From: Prevotellaceae bacterium UBA711
Lineage (GTDB): Bacteria > Bacteroidota > Bacteroidia > Bacteroidales > Bacteroidaceae
Assembly (NCBI GenBank): GCA_002297545.1
Contig: DBLZ01000054.1
Span: forward strand, 49,580 to 67,116
Direction: 5' to 3'
Length of the DNA stretch: 17,537 nucleotides
In this document: in pieces, positions 7,604-14,897 of the stretch
How the letters are laid out: each line of letters opens with the position of its first letter
How positions within the stretch are numbered: position 1 is the first letter of the stretch
Position numbers and translations under genes: made by a program
The notes under the pieces: generated by a model
Told to the model about the DNA's origin: nothing
Databases searched by the model: none
The model's input: the letters and a program-made list of their open reading frames with translations, nothing else

Positions 7604-8050
7604 TCTCTCATCGTCTCTGCCATAGCATTCTGCCCTCTGTACACCTTCAAGGAGCAGATAATGCAGGCCGCCACGGATAACCCCATCATAGGCCAGTCCG
7701 TGGGCACCGTCCTGGACATGTGGCAAAAGCTGGCCTTCACATTCGTGCTCATCTCCTCTTTCGTTCTGCTGTATCAGAGCAAGAGATTCCGCTCCGCCAC
7801 CGCACAGCTACGGCTCTACGGCAAGATGAGCCTCACCAACTACATCGCGCAGTCCGTCATAGGCGCACTGATATACTTCCCCTTCGGACTCTATCTCGCC
7901 CCATATTGCGGCGCCACGCTCAGCCTGCTCATAGGCATGTGCACATTCCTCCTGCAGGTGGTCTTCTGCCGATGGTGGCTCGCCAGCCACAAGCAAGGCC
8001 CTCTGGAGACACTCTGGCACCGATGGACATGGATGGGTAGCAAACGGTAG
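7604..8050 (+). pseudogene. C-terminal remnant of a DUF418-family membrane protein
   Basis: Reading on from the TGA at 7601 in the same frame gives about 148 residues with several membrane segments and the DUF418-type C-terminal pattern: LYGKMSLTNYIAQSVIGALIY, then FGLYLAPYCGATLSLLIG, then CRWWLASHKQGPLETLWHRWTW. Full members are roughly 380-400 residues with more membrane segments upstream, so more than half the gene is missing. An ATG at 7661 could start a shorter product, but family-like sequence (VSAIAFCPLYTFKEQIMQ) extends upstream of it, showing a 5' truncation rather than a short gene. The junction with the DUF1016 fragment lies at about 7600-7610. Translation is doubtful. Confidence 0.75.
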
Positions 8051-8446
8051 GGCGGAAGGCATCCGTCCTCAATGGCGACAGACAAAAAGAGGCACGTCAA
8101 AAATGGAGATATACGCAAACAGATTGCTCTCCACTATACAGCGGGCTGAAAGCCCAAGGAGCCCACAGCCCAGGGCAACGCCCTGGGTATGTGTCCACAT
8201 CCTTGGCAGTCGCCCTGAAAGGGCAAAAGCGTATAGGCGCCGAGGACAAATGCCTGATGACTAAGGCTTTTGCCCTTTCAGGGCGCATGGCTGAGAGGAA
8301 TACATCATACCCAGGGCGCTGCCCTGGGCTGATTGCTGTTGGGCCTTCAGCCCGCAGCCTATACCCACGACTTATAAGGCGGGCGACGATGGGTCATTGA
8401 GGCCCAAAACTACATTTTGACACAGCTTCTTTGTAATGTGCTCGTA
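8051..8446. other. Non-coding stretch holding a palindromic repeat element
   Basis: This 396-nt gap separates the DUF418 remnant (plus strand) from the 3' end of the glycoside hydrolase (minus strand). Its centre is the nested inverted repeat at 8141-8355. The flanks (8051-8140 and 8356-8446) show no promoter, RNA gene or credible coding frame. Short open frames inside the repeat arise from the palindromic arms. Confidence 0.7.
8141..8355. repeat. ~215-nt nested inverted repeat (REP/MITE-like)
   Basis: Three pairs of arms fold around a ~35-nt centre. Outer arms 8141-8157 and 8339-8355 (17 nt, one mismatch) contain GGGCTGAAAGCCC. Middle arms 8166-8189 and 8308-8331 (24 nt, one mismatch) contain CCCAGGGCAACGCCCTGGG. 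Inner arms 8211-8230 and 8266-8285 are a perfect 20-nt match containing GCCCTGAAAGGGC. Each arm is itself a palindrome, so the RNA or single strand could form one long hairpin or several small ones. No transposase lies beside it. Such elements are scattered between genes in Bacteroides and Prevotella genomes; a related copy seems to begin at 17509. Mobility is inferred, not shown. Confidence 0.8.
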
Positions 8447-10006
8447 TCAGCGCAGGTACTTAGCAGGCAGAGGATAACTGTGGCTGCCGCTCTTCACCCG
8501 AATGACCTTGCCGTTGACATTCAGACGGTAGGGCTTGTCGGACAGGGTCTCTATGCACCCCTTGTCGGCATCATAGATGATGTCCGTGGTGATGTCGCCG
8601 AAATGGAAATGGCGCAGGCCGTGCGTACCGTTCCGGGCCTTCAGCGACCATGTCACGGTGCCGGTGAGTGCGTCGGCACGACGGAAGCCCATGATGTTCT
8701 CTATGAAAAGGGATATGGGGCCCAAAGCCGACCATCCGCAGAAATCGGGACGCGCCCGCCGTCCATGCTCGGTAGAGGGAAGATCGGCCGAGGGACTGTA
8801 ACACTCCCATATAGTGTGCGGCTCCACGGCATGGTAGGTGCGCAACTGAAGACGGACGACACGCTCGGCCAACTCGTCGGCAAGGTCATAGTAACCATAC
8901 TTCTCCAAAGCCTTGGTGCCCATATAGGCCGTGGGCAACCATATTCCGCCACGCCAATAGTCGCCCGTAGCATTGTTGTAATCCTTATCGGTTTTGGACA
9001 GCGTCACCCACGGACGTTCTCCTCCAAGGCAATCCTCACGACGCAGATACTGCACCATACGGTCGGCCTGCTCCTGCGACGGAATGCCCGCCAGCATGGC
9101 CCAGAAGGAGGCCGGCGTCATGATGCGACAGGGGCGGCCGTCTGAGACGCTGACATCATAGTAGAAGCCGTCCTGCTCGTCCCAGTAGCGTTCGTTTACC
9201 GTACGTTTGATGTCCTCGTACTTCTGTTGCCACTCCCTGGCCTGCGACTTGTTGCCGGTGGCGCGGAACAGCTCGGCGATCTTCAGGGCCGACAGAGCCT
9301 GCTGGCTGATGGCATCCACCCACATCACACGGTTCCATCCTCCCGCATCTCTACCGCGTGGCGTATTGTCCATACCGCTGGCACCGCCATGCCATGTGTA
9401 GCCGATGATGCGTCCCTCATCGTCGTGCACCACACCACGATGGATGGGGTTGTAGTAGGGCGAGACGTCGGTGTTGACGTTGCCCTGAGGGATGGTGTCG
9501 AAGTACACGAAGTGCTTCTGCAGATACTGCCTGTCATAGAGCACTTTGTCTACCTGGGCACGGTCGCCTGAGAAGAGATAGTTCTCGTACTCCACCCAGG
9601 AGAACAGCGGCGGATTGTCGCGCAAGTGTATCAGCAAGGGGGTGCGCACATGGTCGTGTATGGGAACATAGTAGTTCATGAGTGTCTCCTTGCCGGGATA
9701 AGCCTTGGGGGCATACTTGGAGAAAAGGACCATGAAGCAACCGTCCCATATCCATATCTGATCCTCGTAACAGTTCTCGTCCAGATACGGCGAGGCAACC
9801 ATGCCCTCCGGCCCTTTGCGTACACGGCCTGCCGCGAGCTCCCAGGTCTTTTCATACAGTTGTACCAGGTCGCGATCGGGGTACACCACGCGGGGGATCT
9901 CGCTTTGCCAGTCGGGATGCACCGCATCGTCCGGAAGGTTCTGTCCCCAAGCAGGGGCCAACGCCATGCCGCATAGCACGGAAAGGATGGAGGTCTTGAT
10001 GTTCAT
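8447..10006 (-). CDS. Secreted (alpha/alpha)6-barrel glycoside hydrolase, GH63/GH37-like
   Basis: The 519-residue protein has a signal peptide (MNIKTSILSV..., likely cut A-W-G|Q after residue 21), so it acts in the periplasm or beyond. The remainder resembles the trehalase / GH63 glucosidase / mannosylglycerate hydrolase type of barrel: WIWDGCFM (86-92), SGMDNTPRG (210-218), GDYWRGGIWLPTAYMG (348-363), HTIWECYSP (397-405) and GWSALGPI (424-431). By analogy D213 could be the general acid and E401 the base. The substrate, presumably an alpha-linked glucoside or mannoside, cannot be told from sequence. A small beta-rich tail follows residue ~445. It stands alone on the minus strand, with no SusC/SusD pair beside it, and is divergent from the STAS operon. 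The start gives a complete signal peptide. Confidence 0.88.
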   Translation of the reverse strand: MNIKTSILSVLCGMALAPAWGQNLPDDAVHPDWQSEIPRVVYPDRDLVQLYEKTWELAAGRVRKGPEGMVASPYLDENCYEDQIWIWDGCFMVLFSKYAPKAYPGKETLMNYYVPIHDHVRTPLLIHLRDNPPLFSWVEYENYLFSGDRAQVDKVLYDRQYLQKHFVYFDTIPQGNVNTDVSPYYNPIHRGVVHDDEGRIIGYTWHGGASGMDNTPRGRDAGGWNRVMWVDAISQQALSALKIAELFRATGNKSQAREWQQKYEDIKRTVNERYWDEQDGFYYDVSVSDGRPCRIMTPASFWAMLAGIPSQEQADRMVQYLRREDCLGGERPWVTLSKTDKDYNNATGDYWRGGIWLPTAYMGTKALEKYGYYDLADELAERVVRLQLRTYHAVEPHTIWECYSPSADLPSTEHGRRARPDFCGWSALGPISLFIENIMGFRRADALTGTVTWSLKARNGTHGLRHFHFGDITTDIIYDADKGCIETLSDKPYRLNVNGKVIRVKSGSHSYPLPAKYLR

Positions 10007-10071
10007 AATCTATGTGTGTGTTATTCGTTATGGCCATGCGTCTGTCATCAGAACATACGCACTCTGACGCA

Positions 10072-10079
10072 CAAATATA
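10072..10079 (-). promoter_or_regulatory. Candidate -7 box (TATATTTG) for the glycoside hydrolase
   Basis: On the minus strand the sequence reads TATATTTG, a perfect TAnnTTTG match, 65 nt before the hydrolase ATG. No TTTG is present at the expected -33 position; only a T-rich run immediately precedes it. Expression may therefore need an activator, or the promoter may be weak. Confidence 0.4.
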
Positions 10080-10261
10080 CAACAAAAAACCGAGATTGCC
10101 ATGCCCTCCGGACACAGAAGGCATCAGGCAGCGCCTACCGTCCCGTTTTTCTCCTGCCACAACACCGCATCGACAGAACACGGGAAGCGTACATCTTGGC
10201 AAATTGGTCCACTGCCGTCAAATTACGGACATAAAGATGGTATTATGTCAGATTTTATGGC

Positions 10262-10269
10262 TACCTTTG
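10262..10269 (+). promoter_or_regulatory. Candidate -7 box (TACCTTTG) for the STAS-ABC-phosphatase operon
   Basis: TACCTTTG is identical to the -7 box of the leuS promoter and lies 60 nt before the STAS start codon. The -33 position (about 10238-10242) does not read TTTG. As none of the five downstream genes has its own upstream spacer, this would be the single promoter for the ~7-kb operon. Confidence 0.5.
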
Positions 10270-10329
10270 CCATGCATTGCGGAAGGGGGACATATAGGAC
10301 CGAATAAACAACGAAACACACATAGCATC

Positions 10330-10617
10330 ATGACTTTAGAGCAACAGGAGGGCGTGCTGAGACTGACAGGCCGCCTTGATACGATAACGGCAAAGGATTT
10401 TTCCCGGGACATAGAGCAGTTCATACCTGATAGCGGAGACCTGCGGATCGACTGCGGAGGACTGGAATATGTCAGTAGCGCGGGACTCCGGGTTCTACTT
10501 CTGGTGCAGAAGACACTGATGGCAAAGGGAGGGAAGCTGATCCTGCAGGGAATGAAGCCCGAAGTCAGGAATGTCTTTGACATGACCGGCTTCTCAAACA
10601 TCCTCACCCTGATATGA
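10330..10617 (+). CDS. STAS-domain protein, RsbV/SpoIIAA-like anti-sigma-factor antagonist type
   Basis: A 95-residue cytoplasmic protein consisting of one STAS domain. The pattern LRLTGRLDTITAKDF (10-24), the strand-loop LRIDCGGLEYVSSAGLRVLL (38-57) and the C-terminal VRNVFDMTGF (79-88) match RsbV/SpoIIAA. Aligning V-S-S-A-G-L with D-S-S-G-L of SpoIIAA places S50 on its phosphorylated S58. In partner switching such a protein binds its target unphosphorylated, is inactivated by an RsbW-type kinase, and is reactivated by an RsbU/SpoIIE-type phosphatase. Both activities are encoded at the end of this operon, but no sigma factor is. The start is the first ATG giving a standard STAS N-terminus. 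Its stop overlaps the next gene's ATG by 4 nt (ATGA), implying translational coupling. Confidence 0.92.
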   Translation: MTLEQQEGVLRLTGRLDTITAKDFSRDIEQFIPDSGDLRIDCGGLEYVSSAGLRVLLLVQKTLMAKGGKLILQGMKPEVRNVFDMTGFSNILTLI

Positions 10618-11750
10618 TCGAAGTCCGTGGCTTAGAGAAACGTTACGGAAACACCATCGTCTTCGCAGACCTTGACGTTGTGGTCCACGATGGCGACGTA
10701 GTGTCCATCATAGGCTCTTCCGGCGCCGGAAAGAGCACGTTGCTTCGCTGTCTGAACCTGATGGAACATCCGACCTCGGGGCAGATCATCATCGACGGGG
10801 AGGATATTCTCTCCAAGGACACCGACATACAGCACATAAGGCAGAAGGTGGGAATGGTGTTCCAGACGTTCAATCTCTTCGACCACCTGAACGTGCTGGA
10901 CAACGTGACGCTGGGCCCCATGAAGCTACTTGGGCTGAGCCGCAAGGAGGCAGAGGCACAGGGCATGAAACTGCTGCAACTGGTGGGCCTGGCCAACAGG
11001 GCGGCCTTTTTCCCCGACGAGCTTTCTGGCGGACAGAAGCAACGTGTGGCCATAACACGCAGCCTGGCCATGAAGCCCAAGATACTGCTGCTGGACGAGC
11101 CCACCTCGGCCTTGGACCCGACAATGACCAGCGAGGTGGTGGGGGTCATACGCCGCCTGGCCAAGGATGGCATGACGATGGTCATAGCCACCCACGAAAT
11201 GAGCCTGGCACGCACCGTGTCCACGTCCGTCATATTCATGGACCAGGGGCGGATATGTGAAGTGGGCAGCCCGGAGGACATATTCGAACATCCACGAAAC
11301 GAGTGCACCAAGGCATTCATACACCGCACACGCAGTTTCAACTTCACGGTGAGCAACCGCGACTTCGATATGTACCGGCTGCGCGCCGGCATCGAGGCGT
11401 TCTGCGACAAGCATTTCCTGCCGGCAGAACTGCGCGACAAGGTGGTGCTGCTGATAGAGGAGACATTGTCCATCTGCTTCGACGGCGAGGCGGGAGAACG
11501 ACGCGACATGATAATGCGCGCCGGTTCCGGAATGGACATACGCATAGATTACATAGAGGCCAATCACGACATCGGTGCGGTATTGCGCTGCAATGCCGAG
11601 TTGGGCAATCCGCTGGAACAGGATGACGACAACGACGGCATCAGCCGCATGATCATCGAAGGACTGGCAGACATCACCGAGGAATGCTGCGACGACGGAG
11701 GGCAGAAGATTACAATGATACTAAAGGCGACAACAAATGGACAGGCTTAG
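10614..11750 (+). CDS. Amino-acid-type ABC transporter ATPase with C-terminal RsbW-like (degenerate) domain
   Basis: Residues 1-~240 are a complete GlnQ/polar-amino-acid-type ATPase: Walker A GSSGAGKS (34-41), Q-loop Q84, signature LSGGQ (137-141), Walker B ILLLDEP (157-163) and switch H194. Such ATPases normally end at about 240-250 residues; this one has 378. The extra ~135 residues resemble a GHKL/RsbW-type ATPase fold: VVLLIEETLSICFD (277-290) parallels LNLALEEAIVNCIH in the receptor at the end of this operon, and IIEGLADITEECCDDGG parallels its last helix and strand. The N-box asparagine is replaced (I287), and no DxGxxF box or glycine-rich lid is seen, so this tail should not be a working kinase. 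I infer a docking platform for the STAS protein encoded just upstream. It overlaps the following gene by 14 nt. ATPase call firm; tail assignment moderate. Confidence 0.9.
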   Translation: MIEVRGLEKRYGNTIVFADLDVVVHDGDVVSIIGSSGAGKSTLLRCLNLMEHPTSGQIIIDGEDILSKDTDIQHIRQKVGMVFQTFNLFDHLNVLDNVTLGPMKLLGLSRKEAEAQGMKLLQLVGLANRAAFFPDELSGGQKQRVAITRSLAMKPKILLLDEPTSALDPTMTSEVVGVIRRLAKDGMTMVIATHEMSLARTVSTSVIFMDQGRICEVGSPEDIFEHPRNECTKAFIHRTRSFNFTVSNRDFDMYRLRAGIEAFCDKHFLPAELRDKVVLLIEETLSICFDGEAGERRDMIMRAGSGMDIRIDYIEANHDIGAVLRCNAELGNPLEQDDDNDGISRMIIEGLADITEECCDDGGQKITMILKATTNGQA

Positions 11751-13959
11751 ACATCTCCTGCTGATGCTGACAGCTCTCCTGTGCCTCGGCTGCAATGGCG
11801 ACAAGGATGCCGAGCCACGCATCCTGACCACGGAAGACCTGTCGCAGGTTCGTATGGCCACGGTGATATCCACTGTGGGCGAAGACTATGTGCTAAGGAA
11901 CTTCCCGGACCAGGAGCTGCAAGGCTATGACGACATACTTGGACCCATAGAAGCCCTGAAGACAAAACGCGTGGATGCCGTGGTGACCGTCTATCCCAAC
12001 GCGCAGTATGCCCTGAGCAACAATCCCGACCTGACGCTGATGCCAAATGCTTTGGCACGCAGAGGGCTATCGTTCGTTGTGGCCAACGGCAACACGGCCT
12101 TGCGCGACTCCATCAACAGGGTCATACTGGAGATGAAGGCAGACGGCACGATGGACAACATCGCGGCACGATGGATGAAACCGGGCAAGCCGCTACAAGA
12201 GGTTCCGGAGATAGAGAACGTGGAGTCCGACAGGGTGTTGCGTGTAGGCATGTCGGCAACCTATCCTCCCTTTGCTTTTATCGGCGCCAACGGCAGGATC
12301 ATAGGCTATGAGGCTGAGATGGCCCAGAATATGGCCAAAAGGATGGGGATGCGCGTAGAGCTGAGCAACATCAAGTTCTCCGGCATGATTTCCGCCCTGC
12401 AAGCCGGGACTGTAGACGTCATTGCCTCGCTGCAATCGCCCACGGACAAGCCAAGACATCATGTCGAATTTTCCGAGCCTTACTACGAATGCGAGCTGGT
12501 GGCCATAGTACGCCGTCCGAAAAAGGAGACCATGAACCTGAGCACACGCAAAGACCTGAAAGGCAAATGCCTGGGAGTGGTGACGGGATCCTGTGACGAA
12601 CTTTATGCCGAAGAGCACTGCGGCGACATGACCCTGTTGCGCGTCAACAACATATCCGGCATGCTGCATGCCCTGGAAGCCGGCCAGTGCGATGCCGCCA
12701 TGATAGATGATATATCCATGAGGCTGCTGAAAAAGGAGTTGGGAAAGTTCGATGTCCTGGTGGACAGCGTCTATAGCGCGGCAACGGCTATGGCTTTTCC
12801 TGCCGACTCCAAACTGCGTGCCAGTTTCAACAGATTTCTGGCACAACTGAAGGCAAATGGCACTTATGCCCAGATAACAGGCCGATGGCTTGACGAAGAA
12901 GAAGCGGGACAGAGTGAGCAGCTACCCGCCATCAAAGGCAAGGGCGATACGCTGAGAGTAGGCGTTCCGTCGAACATGCCAGGATGGAACATGATAGCGA
13001 ACGGTGTCATCAATGCCATGGACATAGAAATACTGGAACGCTTTGCAGCCTCAAGAGGCATGAGCATACAAGTCTCCATGATGTCCGTAGCGGAACTGGA
13101 ATCGGCTATGCAAAACCACCAGTTGGACGTCGCAGCAGGAGGTATCATAACAGATGACGAATGCCAACCGGGCATAATGCTCTCTGATGCCATCTACCAC
13201 AACCATGGCCACATGTTGACTCGCAAATCGGACATGGCGGCATATGATGGCACGCAAATGCAATATAGCGGCAAGAACTGGTGGCATAGTCCTGAACGCA
13301 TAATATACAACAACCTGATAGAGGAGAAGCGCTACATGCTGATAGCCGAGGGACTGGGCACAACCGTCAGGATATCGCTGCTGGCAGCCATACTGGGCAC
13401 GCTGCTGGGCTTTGTGGTGTGCTTCGTGAGGCTGACCGGCAACAGCCTCATACACAAGATAGCTGATGTGTATGTGGTGGTACTGCAGGGCATACCTGAT
13501 GTGGTGTGGCTGATGCTGTGCTTCTACGTGATCTTCGTACCCATGAACCTGAGCGCCATAACAGTGTCCATAATATCGTTCGGCCTCAAATTCTCCGTAG
13601 TGGTGGCCGAAATGCTCGGCACGGCCATCACCAACATAGGCAACGGCCAGATAGAGGCCGGCCTGTCGCTGGGCTTTTCCCGCGCCGATGTGTTCCGCTA
13701 CATCATCATGCCACAGGCGGTGCGGCGTGCATTGCCGTCCTACCTGGCATCGTTCTCGGAACTGTTCAAGATGACCGCCATCGTAGGCATCATAGCCATA
13801 ACCGACCTGGCCGCGGCCGGCGACATAATACGCTCCAACACGTTCGACGCCTTCTTCCCGCTGATAGTGGTCTCGGTCATATACTTCATGCTGGGATGGT
13901 TGATAACCCTTGTCTTCAACCAAATCATAACCCGCATAGACAATAGAAGAAGAAAATGA
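11737..13959 (+). CDS. Fused substrate-binding/permease protein of a polar amino acid-type ABC transporter
   Basis: The 740-residue protein begins with a signal segment ending L-C-L-G-C (C19, a relaxed lipobox). Next come three SBP_bac_3-type units: residues ~36-148 match only the second lobe of such domains (STVGEDYVLRNFPD, then RVDAVVTVYPNAQYA, KADGTMDNIAARW); ~165-385 are a complete domain (RVGMSATYPPFAF, GYEAEMAQNMA, R240 in DKPRHHVEFSEPYY); and ~405-497 match only a first lobe (TLRVGVPSNMPGW). Residues ~540-740 are a HisM/GlnP-type permease with about five membrane helices and the ATPase-coupling loop EAGLSLGFSRADVFRYIIMPQAVRR (640-664). R240 and the YPPF segment are typical of amino-acid ligands, so an amino acid or similar is likely. 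The upstream ATPase is the obvious partner. It overlaps neighbours by 14 and 4 nt. Confidence 0.9.
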   Translation: MDRLRHLLLMLTALLCLGCNGDKDAEPRILTTEDLSQVRMATVISTVGEDYVLRNFPDQELQGYDDILGPIEALKTKRVDAVVTVYPNAQYALSNNPDLTLMPNALARRGLSFVVANGNTALRDSINRVILEMKADGTMDNIAARWMKPGKPLQEVPEIENVESDRVLRVGMSATYPPFAFIGANGRIIGYEAEMAQNMAKRMGMRVELSNIKFSGMISALQAGTVDVIASLQSPTDKPRHHVEFSEPYYECELVAIVRRPKKETMNLSTRKDLKGKCLGVVTGSCDELYAEEHCGDMTLLRVNNISGMLHALEAGQCDAAMIDDISMRLLKKELGKFDVLVDSVYSAATAMAFPADSKLRASFNRFLAQLKANGTYAQITGRWLDEEEAGQSEQLPAIKGKGDTLRVGVPSNMPGWNMIANGVINAMDIEILERFAASRGMSIQVSMMSVAELESAMQNHQLDVAAGGIITDDECQPGIMLSDAIYHNHGHMLTRKSDMAAYDGTQMQYSGKNWWHSPERIIYNNLIEEKRYMLIAEGLGTTVRISLLAAILGTLLGFVVCFVRLTGNSLIHKIADVYVVVLQGIPDVVWLMLCFYVIFVPMNLSAITVSIISFGLKFSVVVAEMLGTAITNIGNGQIEAGLSLGFSRADVFRYIIMPQAVRRALPSYLASFSELFKMTAIVGIIAITDLAAAGDIIRSNTFDAFFPLIVVSVIYFMLGWLITLVFNQIITRIDNRRRK

Positions 13960-14897
13960 AGACACGCATCCTTTCCCTGGCTCTGATGTTGGCTGTCATG
14001 ACCACCATAGCCCATGGGCAGAAGTTCACCATATCCACACAATGGACGGCACAGGCTCAGTTCGCCGGATATTATGTGGCCCAAAAGAAAGGCTTCTACC
14101 GCGAGGCCGGCGTGGATGTGGAGATAGAGCACCCCTCGACATCGCAGGCTCTGATTCCGGCTCTGAAGACCAAGCAGGACAATATCATCACACTCAACCT
14201 GATGCAGGCCATGATTGCACGCGAGCAGGGCTTCAACGTGGTACAGATACTGCAGGTATCGGCTCACAGCGGACTGGTGATCATCACCCGCCCGGAGATA
14301 ACGTCGCTGGAACAGATCAATGGCAAGCGTGTGGGACGATGGCGCATAGGCTTCACAGAGACTGTGGACTGCTACTTCAAGGACAAGGACATAAAGGTGG
14401 AGTGGATACCGTTCATCACCAACCTCAACCTGATGATAAGCGGTGCCATAGATGCCACACTGGGCATGTCGTACAACGAGTACTTACATCTGAAATATAC
14501 AGGACTGAGGCTGACGGACAAGAACATCTACTTCATGTCGGACCTGGGCTACGACATACCGGAGGACGGGCTGTATTGCTTCGAGTCTACATATAAGGAA
14601 CACGAGAAGGAGATGAAGGCCATTGCCGAGGCTTCAAAGAGGGGGTGGGAGTATGCGCGCAGGCATCCGGAGGAAGCTCTGGAGATAGTGTACAGTGTGA
14701 TGGAAGAGCACCACATACCCGTGAACCAAGTGATACAGCAACTCATGCTCAAGGAGATACTGCGCCTCCAGCTGGACAAGCCCGGAGGCAAGGCAAGCTA
14801 CACACTGGGACGTGACAAATACATAGAGGTCAGCAACATGATGAAGCAACAGGGTCGGATAAGCGAGATCACACCTTATGAAGAGTTCGTTAAGTAA
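13956..14897 (+). CDS. Periplasmic NMT1/THI5-like substrate-binding protein
   Basis: The 313-residue protein has a cleavable signal peptide (MKTRILSLAL..., likely A-H-G|Q after residue 21) and no lipobox. The mature N-terminus FTISTQWTAQAQFAGYYVAQ followed by KKGFYREAGVDVEIE is the signature of the NMT1/THI5-like (SsuA/ThiY/TauA) family, which binds small ligands such as pyrimidine precursors or sulfonates. Family length is normal. It has no permease or ATPase of its own class nearby; the transporter in this operon is of the amino-acid type. NMT1-like domains are also found as sensor modules of signalling proteins, so I infer that it may present a ligand to the receptor encoded next rather than feed uptake. 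It starts in an ATGA overlap with the permease gene, and its 3' end overlaps the receptor gene by 20 nt. Confidence 0.88.
   Translation: MKTRILSLALMLAVMTTIAHGQKFTISTQWTAQAQFAGYYVAQKKGFYREAGVDVEIEHPSTSQALIPALKTKQDNIITLNLMQAMIAREQGFNVVQILQVSAHSGLVIITRPEITSLEQINGKRVGRWRIGFTETVDCYFKDKDIKVEWIPFITNLNLMISGAIDATLGMSYNEYLHLKYTGLRLTDKNIYFMSDLGYDIPEDGLYCFESTYKEHEKEMKAIAEASKRGWEYARRHPEEALEIVYSVMEEHHIPVNQVIQQLMLKEILRLQLDKPGGKASYTLGRDKYIEVSNMMKQQGRISEITPYEEFVK

Larger units (their letters stand above)
10007..10329. promoter_or_regulatory. Divergent intergenic region between the hydrolase and the STAS operon
   Basis: These 323 nt separate two divergently transcribed units. The part nearest the hydrolase has a minus-strand -7-like box and an A-rich run at 10080-10089; the part nearest the operon has a plus-strand -7 box. 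The STAS reading frame remains open through this region, but without initiation signals or protein-like composition. I see no riboswitch, RNA gene or clear operator. Confidence 0.55.

Noticed and set aside
8141..8355. CRISPR array
   Set aside because: The repeats are inverted and nested rather than direct and evenly spaced, and there are no unique spacers or cas genes.
8417..9145. 242-codon plus-strand frame opposite the glycoside hydrolase
   Set aside because: Antisense to a conserved enzyme, with no recognisable domain or start signal.
10012..10329. N-terminal extension of the STAS protein through the intergenic region
   Set aside because: It would cross the -7 box at 10262-10269, has no initiation context, and standard STAS proteins begin where ATG 10330 starts.
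10643..11545. 300-codon minus-strand frame opposite the ABC ATPase
   Set aside because: Shadow of a gene whose Walker and signature motifs are intact in the plus frame; the antisense translation is serine- and arginine-rich without motifs.
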